Source: Actinomycetota bacterium
GTDB lineage: Bacteria; Actinomycetota; Actinomycetes; Actinomycetales; Microbacteriaceae
DNA: 14,976 bases
NCBI GenBank assembly: GCA_009704155.1
Contig: WLES01000007.1
Span: forward strand, 1 to 14,976
Direction of reading: 5' to 3'
How positions within the stretch are numbered: position 1 is the first letter of the stretch; every line of letters begins with the position of its first letter. The notes under the pieces were generated by a model that was not told the origin of the DNA, did not search any database, and saw only the letters and a list, made by a program, of their open reading frames with translations. This document shows, piece by piece, positions 1-6,676 of the stretch. The translations under genes were made by a program, and so were the position numbers.

Positions 1-656
1 AAGGGTGCACGATTTCCCCCGACATCGAACGCACGGTAGACGCGTGGAGGAGTGAGGGACACAGTGTCACCGTTGTCGCCCGCGACGGAAACGCCATTGG
101 CGCCTTGGCCATCAGTGATCCGATCCGCCCCTCGTCGCAGCAGGCAATTGGCGAGTTGACGCGTTCTGGGCTCGCAACGGTATTGGCGTCAGGTGACTCC
201 CTCGTTGTCGCCGAGCGCGTCGCGGAACTTGTTGGAGTAACGACTGTTCACGCTCCCCTGTCACCGGGAGCAAAGAGGGACCTTGTGGTGAAACTGCAGA
301 GTGAAGGCCGAGTTGTCGCGATGGTGGGAGACGGAATCAACGATGCCGCTGCCCTCGCACAAGCCGACTGTGGAATAGCGATCGGCCAGGGAACGGATGT
401 CGCAATTGACGCCAGCGACATCGTCATTGTTGCCGGTGACATTCGACGAGTCGCTGATGCCATTCGACTTTCTCGCCAGACACTGGCAACTATTCGAGGG
501 AATCTGGTGTGGGCATTCGGCTACAACGCTCTCGCAATTCCCGTTGCCATGGCGGGGTTGGTCGGTCCGGCCATCGCTGGGCTTGCAATGGCGCTGTCGT
601 CCGTTTTCGTTGTGTTGAACTCGGCTCGTCTCGCCGCGTTCCGGTTGCGCGGCTAG
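1..656 (+). CDS. Cu(I)-type P1B ATPase, C-terminal part (5' truncated by window)
   Basis: This is the end of a heavy-metal-exporting P-type ATPase, an inner-membrane pump that uses ATP to expel metal. The reading frame is open from base 3, so the true start lies outside the window. Visible parts are the DPIRP segment, the P-domain motif GDGINDAAALA and the IGQGTDVAIDASDI stretch. Two last membrane helices follow. The first carries NLVWAFGYN (the YN of TM7) and the second carries MALSS (the M..SS of TM8). That YN plus MxxSS pattern is the known signature of Cu(I)/Ag(I) P1B-1 pumps such as CopA, so copper export is the likely role. The usual hinge TGDN reads SGDS here. The stop overlaps the stop of the convergent HAD gene by four bases (CTAG). 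The CPC motif and metal-binding N-terminus are not visible, so metal choice rests on the last two helices. Confidence 0.9.
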   Translation, partial: GCTISPDIERTVDAWRSEGHSVTVVARDGNAIGALAISDPIRPSSQQAIGELTRSGLATVLASGDSLVVAERVAELVGVTTVHAPLSPGAKRDLVVKLQSEGRVVAMVGDGINDAAALAQADCGIAIGQGTDVAIDASDIVIVAGDIRRVADAIRLSRQTLATIRGNLVWAFGYNALAIPVAMAGLVGPAIAGLAMALSSVFVVLNSARLAAFRLRG

Positions 657-1306
657 ATCCCGAGCAGTTCGCTCAGGTCAGCGATCGTCGCGACGCTCGA
701 TGTCGCGCGCGCAAATTCCTCTGTGGTGCCGTATCCCCACTCAACGAGCACGCAATCGATTCCGTGAAGGAATGCACCGTCGACGTCGTGGATGCGATCG
801 CCAATAAGGACTGCACGACTCGTGTCAATTCCTTGTTCCGCGAACAGGGCGAGAGCGTGTTCAACAACTTCTTCCTTCGTCTTTCGCGAGTCGTCGTCGG
901 TTGCGCAGGCGTAAATGTCGAACAATCTGTTCAAGTCGAAATGGTCGGTCACGAGGCGTGCCGCGGTTGCAGCCTTCGACGTCGCCAAAGCGGTGGGGAT
1001 TCCGGCTGCGCGAACTTGCTCAATGAGCTCAATAACGCCGTCGTACGGGGTGCCTTTGAAGGCGCCGACCGCGTGGTAGTTCTCGCGATAGATCCTCATT
1101 GCCCGGACGGTGTCGTCGCGGTTCATGCCCACGAGTTCTCCGAAAGTTTCGAGGAGCGGCGGGCCAAGGAACTTTCGGAGGGTTGCCCGGTCGGGCACGT
1201 CCCAACCCATCTCCGTGAAGGTGTGCTCGAAGGACACATAAATTCCTTCGGCCGAGTCGACAATCGTGCCGTCGAGATCCCAGAGGACAACGTCGTAGCG
1301 GCGCAT
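653..1306 (-). CDS. HAD-superfamily phosphatase, phosphoglycolate phosphatase-like
   Basis: A 217-residue soluble hydrolase of the HAD superfamily, subclass I. The nucleophile motif is DLDGT (Asp10 nucleophile, Asp12 acid/base). Motif II is Thr109-Ser110-Lys111, a lysine for motif III is at 142 or 144, and motif IV is GDRIHD with Asp170 and Asp174. A helical cap of the Gph/PpaX type fills residues 18 to 85. Family knowledge suggests removal of phosphate from a small metabolite such as 2-phosphoglycolate, pyrophosphate or a nucleotide; the sequence alone does not settle the substrate. It is the last gene of the SDR-nucS-HAD operon. Its ATG shares one base with the nucS stop (TGATG), so translation is probably coupled. 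2-phosphoglycolate forms during repair of oxidatively broken DNA ends, so a link with nucS is conceivable but is only inference. Confidence 0.88.
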   Translation of the reverse strand: MRRYDVVLWDLDGTIVDSAEGIYVSFEHTFTEMGWDVPDRATLRKFLGPPLLETFGELVGMNRDDTVRAMRIYRENYHAVGAFKGTPYDGVIELIEQVRAAGIPTALATSKAATAARLVTDHFDLNRLFDIYACATDDDSRKTKEEVVEHALALFAEQGIDTSRAVLIGDRIHDVDGAFLHGIDCVLVEWGYGTTEEFARATSSVATIADLSELLGI

Positions 1307-2001
1307 CAGAACAGTCGATTCTGGGAGTTGTCGATACCGCGGAGTTCGTCGTAATCGAGGACGACACAGCGAATTCCGCGATCTTCGGCGAGGGTGCGCG
1401 CTTGCGGCTTGATTTCTTGAGCAGCGAACACCCCGTGAACCGGAGCGAGCGTGGAATCTCGGTTGAGGAGCTCAAGATAGCGGGTCAACTGTTCGACGCC
1501 GTCGATATCACCACGGCGCTTGATCTCGATTGCGACCGTTTCACCCTTGGCATCCCTCGCAAGAATGTCGACAGGACCGATGGCGGTGAAATACTCGCGT
1601 CGGATGAGCGAGAAGCCATCACCGTAGACGTCGATGTTTTCCGCCGAGAGGCGTTGTAAATCGGCCTCAACGCCGTCCTTGATTAGACCGGGGTCAACAC
1701 CGAGTTCGTGGTCTGAATCGTGATGAATGTCATGAATAGAAATGACGAGCATGTCGGCCGTCTTGGCGTGCGTAACTCGCCACACTTCGCGGACACCGGC
1801 GGCGCGCTGCTCATCATCAACGTCGACAGTGTCGGTAATGCACGGCGGACTCATCCAGTTGAGCGGCTTGTAAGAACCGCCGTCGGAGTGAATGAGAACA
1901 CTTCCATCACTCTTGAGCATGAGCACTCGAGTTGCGAGTGGGAGATGCGCGGAGAGCCTGCCCGCGTAATTCACCGAACAGGTGGCAACCACCAGTCTCA
2001 C
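1306..2001 (-). CDS. nucS: mismatch-specific endonuclease NucS/EndoMS
   Basis: A 231-residue protein matching NucS, the endonuclease that replaces MutS/MutL mismatch repair in most Actinobacteria and some Archaea. The N-terminal DNA-binding and dimerisation part carries the conserved stretch [19 protein letters not shown] (about residues 31 to 49). The C-terminal RecB-like nuclease has Asp145 (VDIL), Glu159 and Lys161 (IEIKR), the PD-(D/E)xK triad, followed by QLTRY at 171 to 175. The extreme C-terminus QNRLF fits a beta-clamp-binding peptide, as known for actinobacterial NucS, so the enzyme probably acts at the replisome. The start is GTG at 2001 and overlaps the upstream SDR stop as GTGA; its own stop overlaps the next start as TGATG. 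Length is normal for the family. Assignment is firm. Confidence 0.96.
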   Translation of the reverse strand: MRLVVATCSVNYAGRLSAHLPLATRVLMLKSDGSVLIHSDGGSYKPLNWMSPPCITDTVDVDDEQRAAGVREVWRVTHAKTADMLVISIHDIHHDSDHELGVDPGLIKDGVEADLQRLSAENIDVYGDGFSLIRREYFTAIGPVDILARDAKGETVAIEIKRRGDIDGVEQLTRYLELLNRDSTLAPVHGVFAAQEIKPQARTLAEDRGIRCVVLDYDELRGIDNSQNRLF

Positions 2002-2792
2002 GCGTCACCTCTGCCAAATCGCCGTTCTTCTGCGATTCCGTTTCCGCCGTCAACGATGATGAGCTGCCCCGTGATGTACGCCGCACCCGGCGTGACGAGG
2101 GAAGCAATTATCGACGCCACTTCGGCGGGTTCGCCGCTCCGACCAACGGGAACGAGAGTGCCCTCAGTAACCTCGCCGGGGAGTTGAGAACCGGTGGCAA
2201 TCCAACCAGGAGCGATTGCGTTGACGGTGACCCCGTAAGCGGCAGTGTCGACGGCTAGTGCCCTTGTCAATCCAACGACCCCGGCCTTTGCGGCCGCGTA
2301 GGCGATGTCGTCTCGAGCCGCACTCACACCGCCCGTTGTTGACGAAACATTGACAACGCGACCCCAACCCCGAGAGACCATCGCGGGAATGAGCGCCCGA
2401 GAAACGTGGAAGACGCTAGAAAGGTTGGAGTCGATGGTGGCATCCCAGTCGTCGACCGGCATAGCCAGGTCACCCCGCGCCCACTCGGTTCCAATCGAAA
2501 TCATGCCAGCGTTGTTCACCAGAATGTCTGGCGAAATGTTGAGTGCAGCGAGTTGGTCAATCAACGTGTCAACAAGTTCAGGTTTTTCGAGCCGAGCGAC
2601 TAATCCTGTTGCGTCAATTCCAACGTCGGTCAATTCAGCAGTGCGATCGATTATTCGATCAGTGGTGGCTGTCATGACCACCCGAGCGCCCAGTGACCCG
2701 ATGATCCGTGCAGCGGCAAACCCTATCCCCGTTGGGCTACCGGCGCCGGTAATCAGCGCGGTTTTCCCAGCGAGGGAGAATTCTGAGGGCAT
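1998..2792 (-). CDS. short-chain dehydrogenase/reductase, FabG-like
   Basis: A 264-residue classical SDR that should bind NAD(P)(H) and reduce a ketone or oxidise an alcohol. The Rossmann start is [10 protein letters not shown] (residues 15 to 24), two residues longer than the usual TGxxxGIG. NNAG is at 93 to 96, the catalytic set is Asn123, Ser151, Tyr165 and Lys169 (YAAAK), and the FabG-like end is [12 protein letters not shown]. The substrate is unknown. ATG at 2792 is chosen because GGAGGAG lies eight bases upstream. A rival start is GTG at 2801, exactly six bases after TACGAT, which would give a leaderless mRNA and three more residues. A longer frame reaches 2852 but would run through the promoter and the peptidase start. 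It leads the operon with nucS and HAD. Confidence 0.9.
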   Translation of the reverse strand: MPSEFSLAGKTALITGAGSPTGIGFAAARIIGSLGARVVMTATTDRIIDRTAELTDVGIDATGLVARLEKPELVDTLIDQLAALNISPDILVNNAGMISIGTEWARGDLAMPVDDWDATIDSNLSSVFHVSRALIPAMVSRGWGRVVNVSSTTGGVSAARDDIAYAAAKAGVVGLTRALAVDTAAYGVTVNAIAPGWIATGSQLPGEVTEGTLVPVGRSGEPAEVASIIASLVTPGAAYITGQLIIVDGGNGIAEERRFGRGDA

Positions 2793-2807
2793 CACAGTCA
2801 CTCCTCC

Positions 2808-2824
2808 ATCGTAGGGTGGTTGCA
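2808..2824. promoter_or_regulatory. overlapping divergent -10 elements of the SDR and M13 peptidase genes
   Basis: The 31-base gap between the SDR ATG and the peptidase ATG holds two TANNNT hexamers on opposite strands. TAGGGT (2812-2817, plus) ends six bases before the peptidase ATG at 2824. TACGAT (2808-2813, minus) ends six bases before a GTG at 2801, in frame with the SDR. The hexamers share two bases, so polymerase could hardly occupy both at once. No convincing -35 box is seen for either. Confidence 0.5.
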
Positions 2825-4773
2825 TGAAGCACTCGGGAATCGAACTCAACAACCGTCACTCCTCGGTCAGTCCGAAGGAGGACCTCTATCGACACATGAA
2901 CGAGGTGTGGCTGGATTCCAACCCCATCCCCTCGGATCGTGCTCGGTACGGCTCATTTCACATTCTCGCCGAGGAAGCGGAAAAGGCCGTCCGCGTCATC
3001 ATCGAAGAGTGCGTCGATGCCCCGGCAGGCACGGAAGCTCGGAAGATCGGCGACCTGTACACGTCGTTCATGGACGAGGCTCGAGTAAACGAACTGGGTG
3101 CGACACCGCTTGCACCGCTCCTCAACCGCATCGACGAATCAGACTCGGTGTCGTCCCTCATGCGAACAGTTGGTGAATTCGAGCGCCAGGGAATTGGCTC
3201 CTTTGTGTCGATGTGGGTTGACAACGATCCGGGTGACCCCGACCGCTACGTCGTGTTTGTTGAGCAAGCAGGAATTGGCTTGCCCGATGAGTCGTACTAT
3301 CGCGACGAGACGTTCGCTGAAATTCGCGCCGCGTACCGGAAGCACATCGAAACAATGTTCGGTTTGGCTGGATTTGCAGATTCGGCAGCTCGAGCCGATC
3401 GAGTTCTTGCCGTCGAACACCTGATGGCGGCTGAACACTGGGACAACGTTCGATGCCGTGATACTCACGCGACCTACAACCTCGTCCCGTGGAGCGAATT
3501 CCAGGATGCACTCGGCCCAGTGGCTGCGCCCTGGCGCGATGGGTTGAATGTCAGCGAATCAACTCTTTCCGAACTTGTTGTTCGTCAACCGTCATTTGTC
3601 GAGGGAGTCCGTGCAGTCCTCGAATCGACGGCAATTGAGGACCTTGGTGATTGGCTTCGCTGGCGCGTAATCCACGGGCTCGCCCCTTATCTCTCTGACG
3701 ACTTTTCCGCGGAAAGTTTCGCGTTTTACGGGAAAACCCTGACGGGAACACCAGAGCAGCGTGACCGTTGGAAGCGGGGCGTCGGATTCACCGAGGGCGC
3801 CCTCGGAGAAGCAATCGGAAAGATTTACGTCGACAAGCACTATCCGCCGGCGGCCAAAGCCGCGATGGACGTCTTGATTGACAACCTCATCGAGGCTTAC
3901 CGCCAGTCCATCAAAGGACTCGAGTGGATGAGTGACGAGACGAAAGTGCGTGCGCTCGACAAGCTCGACAAGTTCGTGCCCAAAATCGGCTTCCCCGACA
4001 CGTGGCGTGACTACTCATCATTGAACCCCTCCGCGGACGACCTTGTCGCGAATGTTTTTGCCGTCGCTGCGTTCGACTTCAATCGCGAACTGGGCAAGAT
4101 TGGCAAACCAATTGATCGAGCCGAATGGTTCATGCTCCCTCAGACGGTGAATGCCTATTACAACCCCGGATTCAACGACATCGTCTTCCCCGCCGCGATT
4201 TTGCAATACCCCTTCTTCGACAAGGATCGCGACCCAGCTGCCAATTACGGTGGAATTGGAGCGGTGATCGGACACGAGATCGGACACGGTTTTGACGACC
4301 AGGGCAGTGAATTTGACGGAGATGGGCGCCTCTCAAACTGGTGGACAGATGAGGATCGCGAACGGTTCACGGAACGAACCCGCGCACTCATCGACCAGTA
4401 CAACGCCCTCGAGCCGAGGGGACTTCCAGGCCACAGCGTCAATGGCGAACTGACCATCGGGGAAAACATCGGCGACCTTGGTGGAATGTCGATCGCCTGG
4501 AAGGCTTACCTGATTTCACTCAACGGGGAAGAACCACCCCTGATTGACGGACTAACGGGTGCGGAACGATTCCTCTTCTCATGGGCACAGGTGTGGCGTC
4601 AAGCCGCGCGCGACGAAGAGGCGCTCCGTCTTCTCACCATCGACCCTCACTCGCCGCCAGAGTTCCGATGCAATCAAATTGCCCGAAACCTCGACTTGTT
4701 TCACGACACGTTCGGGGTGACCGAAGATGACCCAATGTGGCTTTCCCCGAAGGAGCGGGTCACGATTTGGTAA
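2824..4773 (+). CDS. pepO: M13-family zinc metallopeptidase, PepO-like
   Basis: A 649-residue peptidase of family M13 (neprilysin/PepO). There is no signal peptide or anchor, so it is probably cytoplasmic, cutting short peptides. The N-terminal M13 domain opens with SGIELNNRHSS and DLYRHMNEVWL. NAYYNPGFNDIVFPAAIL precedes the zinc site. HEIGH at 484 to 488 supplies His484, His488 and catalytic Glu485; Glu547 in ENIGD is the third ligand. The end has the family pattern FRCNQ...VTIW. Length is typical and all catalytic residues are present. ATG 2824 is preferred because it aligns with the usual N-terminus and sits six bases after TAGGGT; there is no good Shine-Dalgarno sequence. A hairpin terminator follows, so the gene is probably monocistronic. 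The symbol is used in the loose sense common for actinobacterial M13 enzymes. Confidence 0.95.
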   Translation: MKHSGIELNNRHSSVSPKEDLYRHMNEVWLDSNPIPSDRARYGSFHILAEEAEKAVRVIIEECVDAPAGTEARKIGDLYTSFMDEARVNELGATPLAPLLNRIDESDSVSSLMRTVGEFERQGIGSFVSMWVDNDPGDPDRYVVFVEQAGIGLPDESYYRDETFAEIRAAYRKHIETMFGLAGFADSAARADRVLAVEHLMAAEHWDNVRCRDTHATYNLVPWSEFQDALGPVAAPWRDGLNVSESTLSELVVRQPSFVEGVRAVLESTAIEDLGDWLRWRVIHGLAPYLSDDFSAESFAFYGKTLTGTPEQRDRWKRGVGFTEGALGEAIGKIYVDKHYPPAAKAAMDVLIDNLIEAYRQSIKGLEWMSDETKVRALDKLDKFVPKIGFPDTWRDYSSLNPSADDLVANVFAVAAFDFNRELGKIGKPIDRAEWFMLPQTVNAYYNPGFNDIVFPAAILQYPFFDKDRDPAANYGGIGAVIGHEIGHGFDDQGSEFDGDGRLSNWWTDEDRERFTERTRALIDQYNALEPRGLPGHSVNGELTIGENIGDLGGMSIAWKAYLISLNGEEPPLIDGLTGAERFLFSWAQVWRQAARDEEALRLLTIDPHSPPEFRCNQIARNLDLFHDTFGVTEDDPMWLSPKERVTIW

Positions 4774-4775
4774 TC

Positions 4776-4805
4776 AGACCCAGAGTTTTCTGGGGGTCTT
4801 GTTTT
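4776..4805 (+). terminator. intrinsic terminator after the M13 peptidase
   Basis: AGACCCAG (4776-4783) can pair with CTGGGGGTCT (4790-4799), with two unpaired G in the right arm and a loop around GTTTT, followed by TTGTTTT. It begins two bases after the TAA. It is the only convincing hairpin-plus-T-tract terminator in the window. Confidence 0.7.
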
Positions 4806-4814
4806 CATCGCGGT

Positions 4815-4870
4815 TTGACGGTCGCTAAATCGGTCGTAAGGTTAAATACGCTCAACGGCATATAAGGAGG
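4815..4870 (+). promoter_or_regulatory. promoter and ribosome binding site of the YtxH/Holin-X/DUF3618/hemD operon
   Basis: TTGACG at 4815-4820 and TAAGGT at 4837-4842 are 16 bases apart, the best sigma-70-like promoter in the window. The predicted transcript start is near 4849, giving a leader of about 26 bases that contains AAGGAGG (4864-4870), four bases before the GTG. TTAAAT at 4842-4847 is a weaker alternative -10. Confidence 0.65.
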
Positions 4871-4874
4871 CACC

Positions 4875-5264
4875 GTGCGAGGCAAAATTCTTTTCACACT
4901 CGGACTCGGCATCGGGTACGTGTTCGGAACGCGTGCCGGTCGCGCTCGCTACAACGAAATCAAGTCCGCCGCGCTGAAGGTCTGGAATGACCCTCGCGTT
5001 CAGGAGCAAGTCACGGTAGCGACCGAGTTCGTCAAGGAGAAGGCTCCCGAGGTAGTCGACTTTGTGTCGGCGAACGCGAAGAAGGTCGCAGCGAAGGTCG
5101 ATGAGGTTCGCTCCGGCGTCCCCAAGCCAAGCTCGAAAGCAGCTCCGCGACGCGCAACGAAACCTTCAGCAAAACCGGCATCGAAGTCAACGGCGAAGCC
5201 CGTCGCCAAGAAGCCGACCACGGCGGCAAAGACAACACGCGCCGGTGGAGCATCGACCAAATAA
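4875..5264 (+). CDS. YtxH-like membrane-anchored protein with a basic Lys/Ala/Pro tail
   Basis: A 129-residue small protein of the actinobacterial YtxH-like type; no biochemical function is known to me. Residues 5 to 18 form a short glycine-rich hydrophobic helix (LFTLGLGIGYVFG) followed by TRAGRARYNE, the typical YtxH signature. A helical middle (about 25 to 78) may be amphipathic or coiled coil. From about residue 83 the chain is low complexity, made of Lys, Ala, Pro, Ser and Thr with KP and AK steps, like the tail of linker histones. The tail is strongly basic and could contact nucleic acid or an anionic envelope polymer; that is inference. Start GTG 4875 is fixed by AAGGAGG. It is first of four same-strand genes and is followed after three bases by the Holin-X gene. 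Confidence 0.82.
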   Translation: MRGKILFTLGLGIGYVFGTRAGRARYNEIKSAALKVWNDPRVQEQVTVATEFVKEKAPEVVDFVSANAKKVAAKVDEVRSGVPKPSSKAAPRRATKPSAKPASKSTAKPVAKKPTTAAKTTRAGGASTK

Positions 5265-5267
5265 CGC

Positions 5268-5663
5268 ATGTCAGACAAATCCGATCGTCGAGGTTTCTTC
5301 CGACTTCTCGCTGACCTTCCGCGCGAACTGAGTGATCTTGTCCGAGCTGAGATCCGACTGCTTCAAACGGAACTCGCGTCGAAGCTCCGCTCTGCCGGAG
5401 TTGGTCTCGGTTTGGTCACTCTCGGTGTGACTCTCCTCACCCTTTTCCTCACCATGCTTGTCGTAGCGCTGATCTTGGCGCTCGCAACCGTGATGGAACC
5501 GTGGCTCGCGGCACTGGTCGTTGCAGGGATTGTTCTGGTCACTGCGGTTGTCCTCATCGCAGCGGGAATTGCGTCCATTGCGAAAGGTTTCACGCCGTTC
5601 GAATCCGTAGACCAGATTGTCGACGATTTCCGCAACTTGGGGAAGGATAAATCTCGTGAGTGA
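5268..5663 (+). CDS. Holin-X family (putative actinobacterial holin superfamily III) membrane protein
   Basis: A 131-residue membrane protein of the PF07332 type. The N-terminal 45 residues are charged and helical (RELSDLVRAEIRLLQTELASKL). Two hydrophobic segments follow, about residues 48 to 75 and 82 to 107. The C-terminus is short and charged (VDQIVDDFRNLGKDK). Despite the family name no lysis or phage gene is nearby, and the family is widespread as a chromosomal gene in Actinobacteria next to YtxH and DUF3618 genes, as here. The role is unknown; envelope maintenance is a guess. The ATG lies three bases after the preceding stop with no close Shine-Dalgarno, which suggests reinitiation. The gene overlaps the next one by eight bases. 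Confidence 0.85.
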   Translation: MSDKSDRRGFFRLLADLPRELSDLVRAEIRLLQTELASKLRSAGVGLGLVTLGVTLLTLFLTMLVVALILALATVMEPWLAALVVAGIVLVTAVVLIAAGIASIAKGFTPFESVDQIVDDFRNLGKDKSRE

Positions 5664-5886
5664 ACGCCGACGAATTGCCTCGGACATTGCAGCGAAGCGA
5701 GGGCAGCTCGCCCGCAGCATTTCCGAGCTTGAAGAGAAACTTGATGTCTCCAAGCAAAGCAAGCTTGCCGGTGAACGAATCACTGCGTCGTATCAGCGCA
5801 ACCCTGTTCCGTGGTGGATTGGTGCTGGTGTCGTTGGCGTTGTCATCGTGAGTGCGGTCGCATGGGCGGTTTTCGGGGATGACTGA
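5656..5886 (+). CDS. DUF3618 family small membrane protein
   Basis: A 76-residue protein. Residues 5 to 45 form a charged helix with the DUF3618 pattern (RRIASDIAAKRGQLARSISELEEKL), which in family members often shows heptad spacing. After NPVPWW a single membrane helix spans about residues 53 to 72 and the chain ends GDD, so it is a tail-anchored protein. Function is unknown. GTG at 5656 is chosen because GGAAGG at 5641-5646 sits nine bases upstream and the first residues MSERRRIASD fit the family; a longer frame from 5617 lies inside the Holin-X gene and lacks support. It overlaps the Holin-X gene by eight bases and hemD by eight bases, so the genes are probably translated as a coupled unit. 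Confidence 0.82.
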   Translation: MSERRRIASDIAAKRGQLARSISELEEKLDVSKQSKLAGERITASYQRNPVPWWIGAGVVGVVIVSAVAWAVFGDD

Positions 5887-6676
5887 TTTCGCAATCCGCG
5901 AGGTCACGCCAACAGCGAGCATTCCGATAGTTCGGCGTTTGGCAGGACACACCGTTCTTGTACCTCGCGGAGGCCATTTTGGGCAGGACATCTCGAAGCG
6001 GCTCACAGTCCTCGGCGCGCAAACCGTTGTTGCTCCTGTCGTGAATTTTGTTGCGTCAGACAGCAGCGCTGAGTTAGAGCGTGCACTCAAAGACCTTGAG
6101 GCCGGTTCGTTTGGTTGGGTCGTCGTAACGAGTGCAACAACCGTCGACGTCTTCAATCACCTCAACGTCACAATTCCCGATTCAACGCGCATCGCAGCGA
6201 TCGGCGAGACCACAGCACAGGCCCTGAGCTTCGCCGGGTATCGGGTGGATTTTGTCCCAGAAACCGACAATTCCCCTCGTGGCTTTCTCGCGGCACCCCC
6301 GGCTGGCTTCGGGGGTTCGACGGTGCTCATTCCTCATTCGGAAACGACGGAACCCGTTCTTGAGGAGGGTGTCGCAGTACTCAACGTTTCTGCTCGGTTT
6401 GTGTCGGCCTATAAGACGGAACGAATCGACCTCGATGCAGAAGTCGTCGACGCTGTTCGCCGAGGCGAAATCACAGCGATTCTCGTGTCGTCCGGCACGA
6501 TTGCCAGGCACCTTGCCGACCAAATCAACCCCATCCCCGATACAACCGCCGTCGTGTGTATCGGGCCACGGACGGCTTTCGATGCGGGAAACGCTGGCCT
6601 GTCGGTGTCGGCTACCGCAGCGGAGCGATCAAACGACGCGCTTATTGACGCTCTACTCGAGCACCTCGACGCTTAG
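5879..6676 (+). CDS. hemD: uroporphyrinogen-III synthase
   Basis: A 265-residue cytoplasmic enzyme that closes hydroxymethylbilane to uroporphyrinogen III, the branch point for haem, sirohaem and cobalamin. HemD is poorly conserved but its landmarks are present: VLVPR near 27, WVVVTSATTVDVF (80-92), IAAIGETTAQAL (105-116), SAYKT (176-180), ILVSSGTIARHL (201-212), CIGPRTAFDA (227-236) and the final alternating helix. ATG 5879 overlaps the DUF3618 stop by eight bases; an in-frame start at 5852 would lie deeper inside that gene. Neither hemC nor hemB is adjacent, which is unusual because these genes often cluster. The stop overlaps the convergent pfkA stop (TTAG). Identity is good from motifs, but a divergent HemD-like protein with another role cannot be excluded. 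Confidence 0.82.
   Translation: MTDFAIREVTPTASIPIVRRLAGHTVLVPRGGHFGQDISKRLTVLGAQTVVAPVVNFVASDSSAELERALKDLEAGSFGWVVVTSATTVDVFNHLNVTIPDSTRIAAIGETTAQALSFAGYRVDFVPETDNSPRGFLAAPPAGFGGSTVLIPHSETTEPVLEEGVAVLNVSARFVSAYKTERIDLDAEVVDAVRRGEITAILVSSGTIARHLADQINPIPDTTAVVCIGPRTAFDAGNAGLSVSATAAERSNDALIDALLEHLDA

Noticed and set aside
509..1354. Open 281-codon plus-strand frame
   Set aside because: It lies antisense to the HAD gene and the end of the ATPase gene, both with clear catalytic motifs. Its translation is rich in Arg, Cys and Val with no domain; it is a shadow of GC-rich codon usage.
2305..2814. Open 169-codon plus-strand frame opposite the SDR
   Set aside because: Antisense to a well-conserved SDR, low-complexity Ser/Ala/Thr translation and no ribosome site or promoter.
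2793..2852. N-terminal extension of the SDR to an ATG at 2852
   Set aside because: It would run through both promoter hexamers and the peptidase start, and the extra residues are not SDR-like. ATG 2792 or GTG 2801 is better supported.
5268..5663. Phage lysis holin
   Set aside because: The family name suggests a holin, but there is no endolysin, phage or mobile gene nearby and the gene sits in a conserved-looking chromosomal trio.
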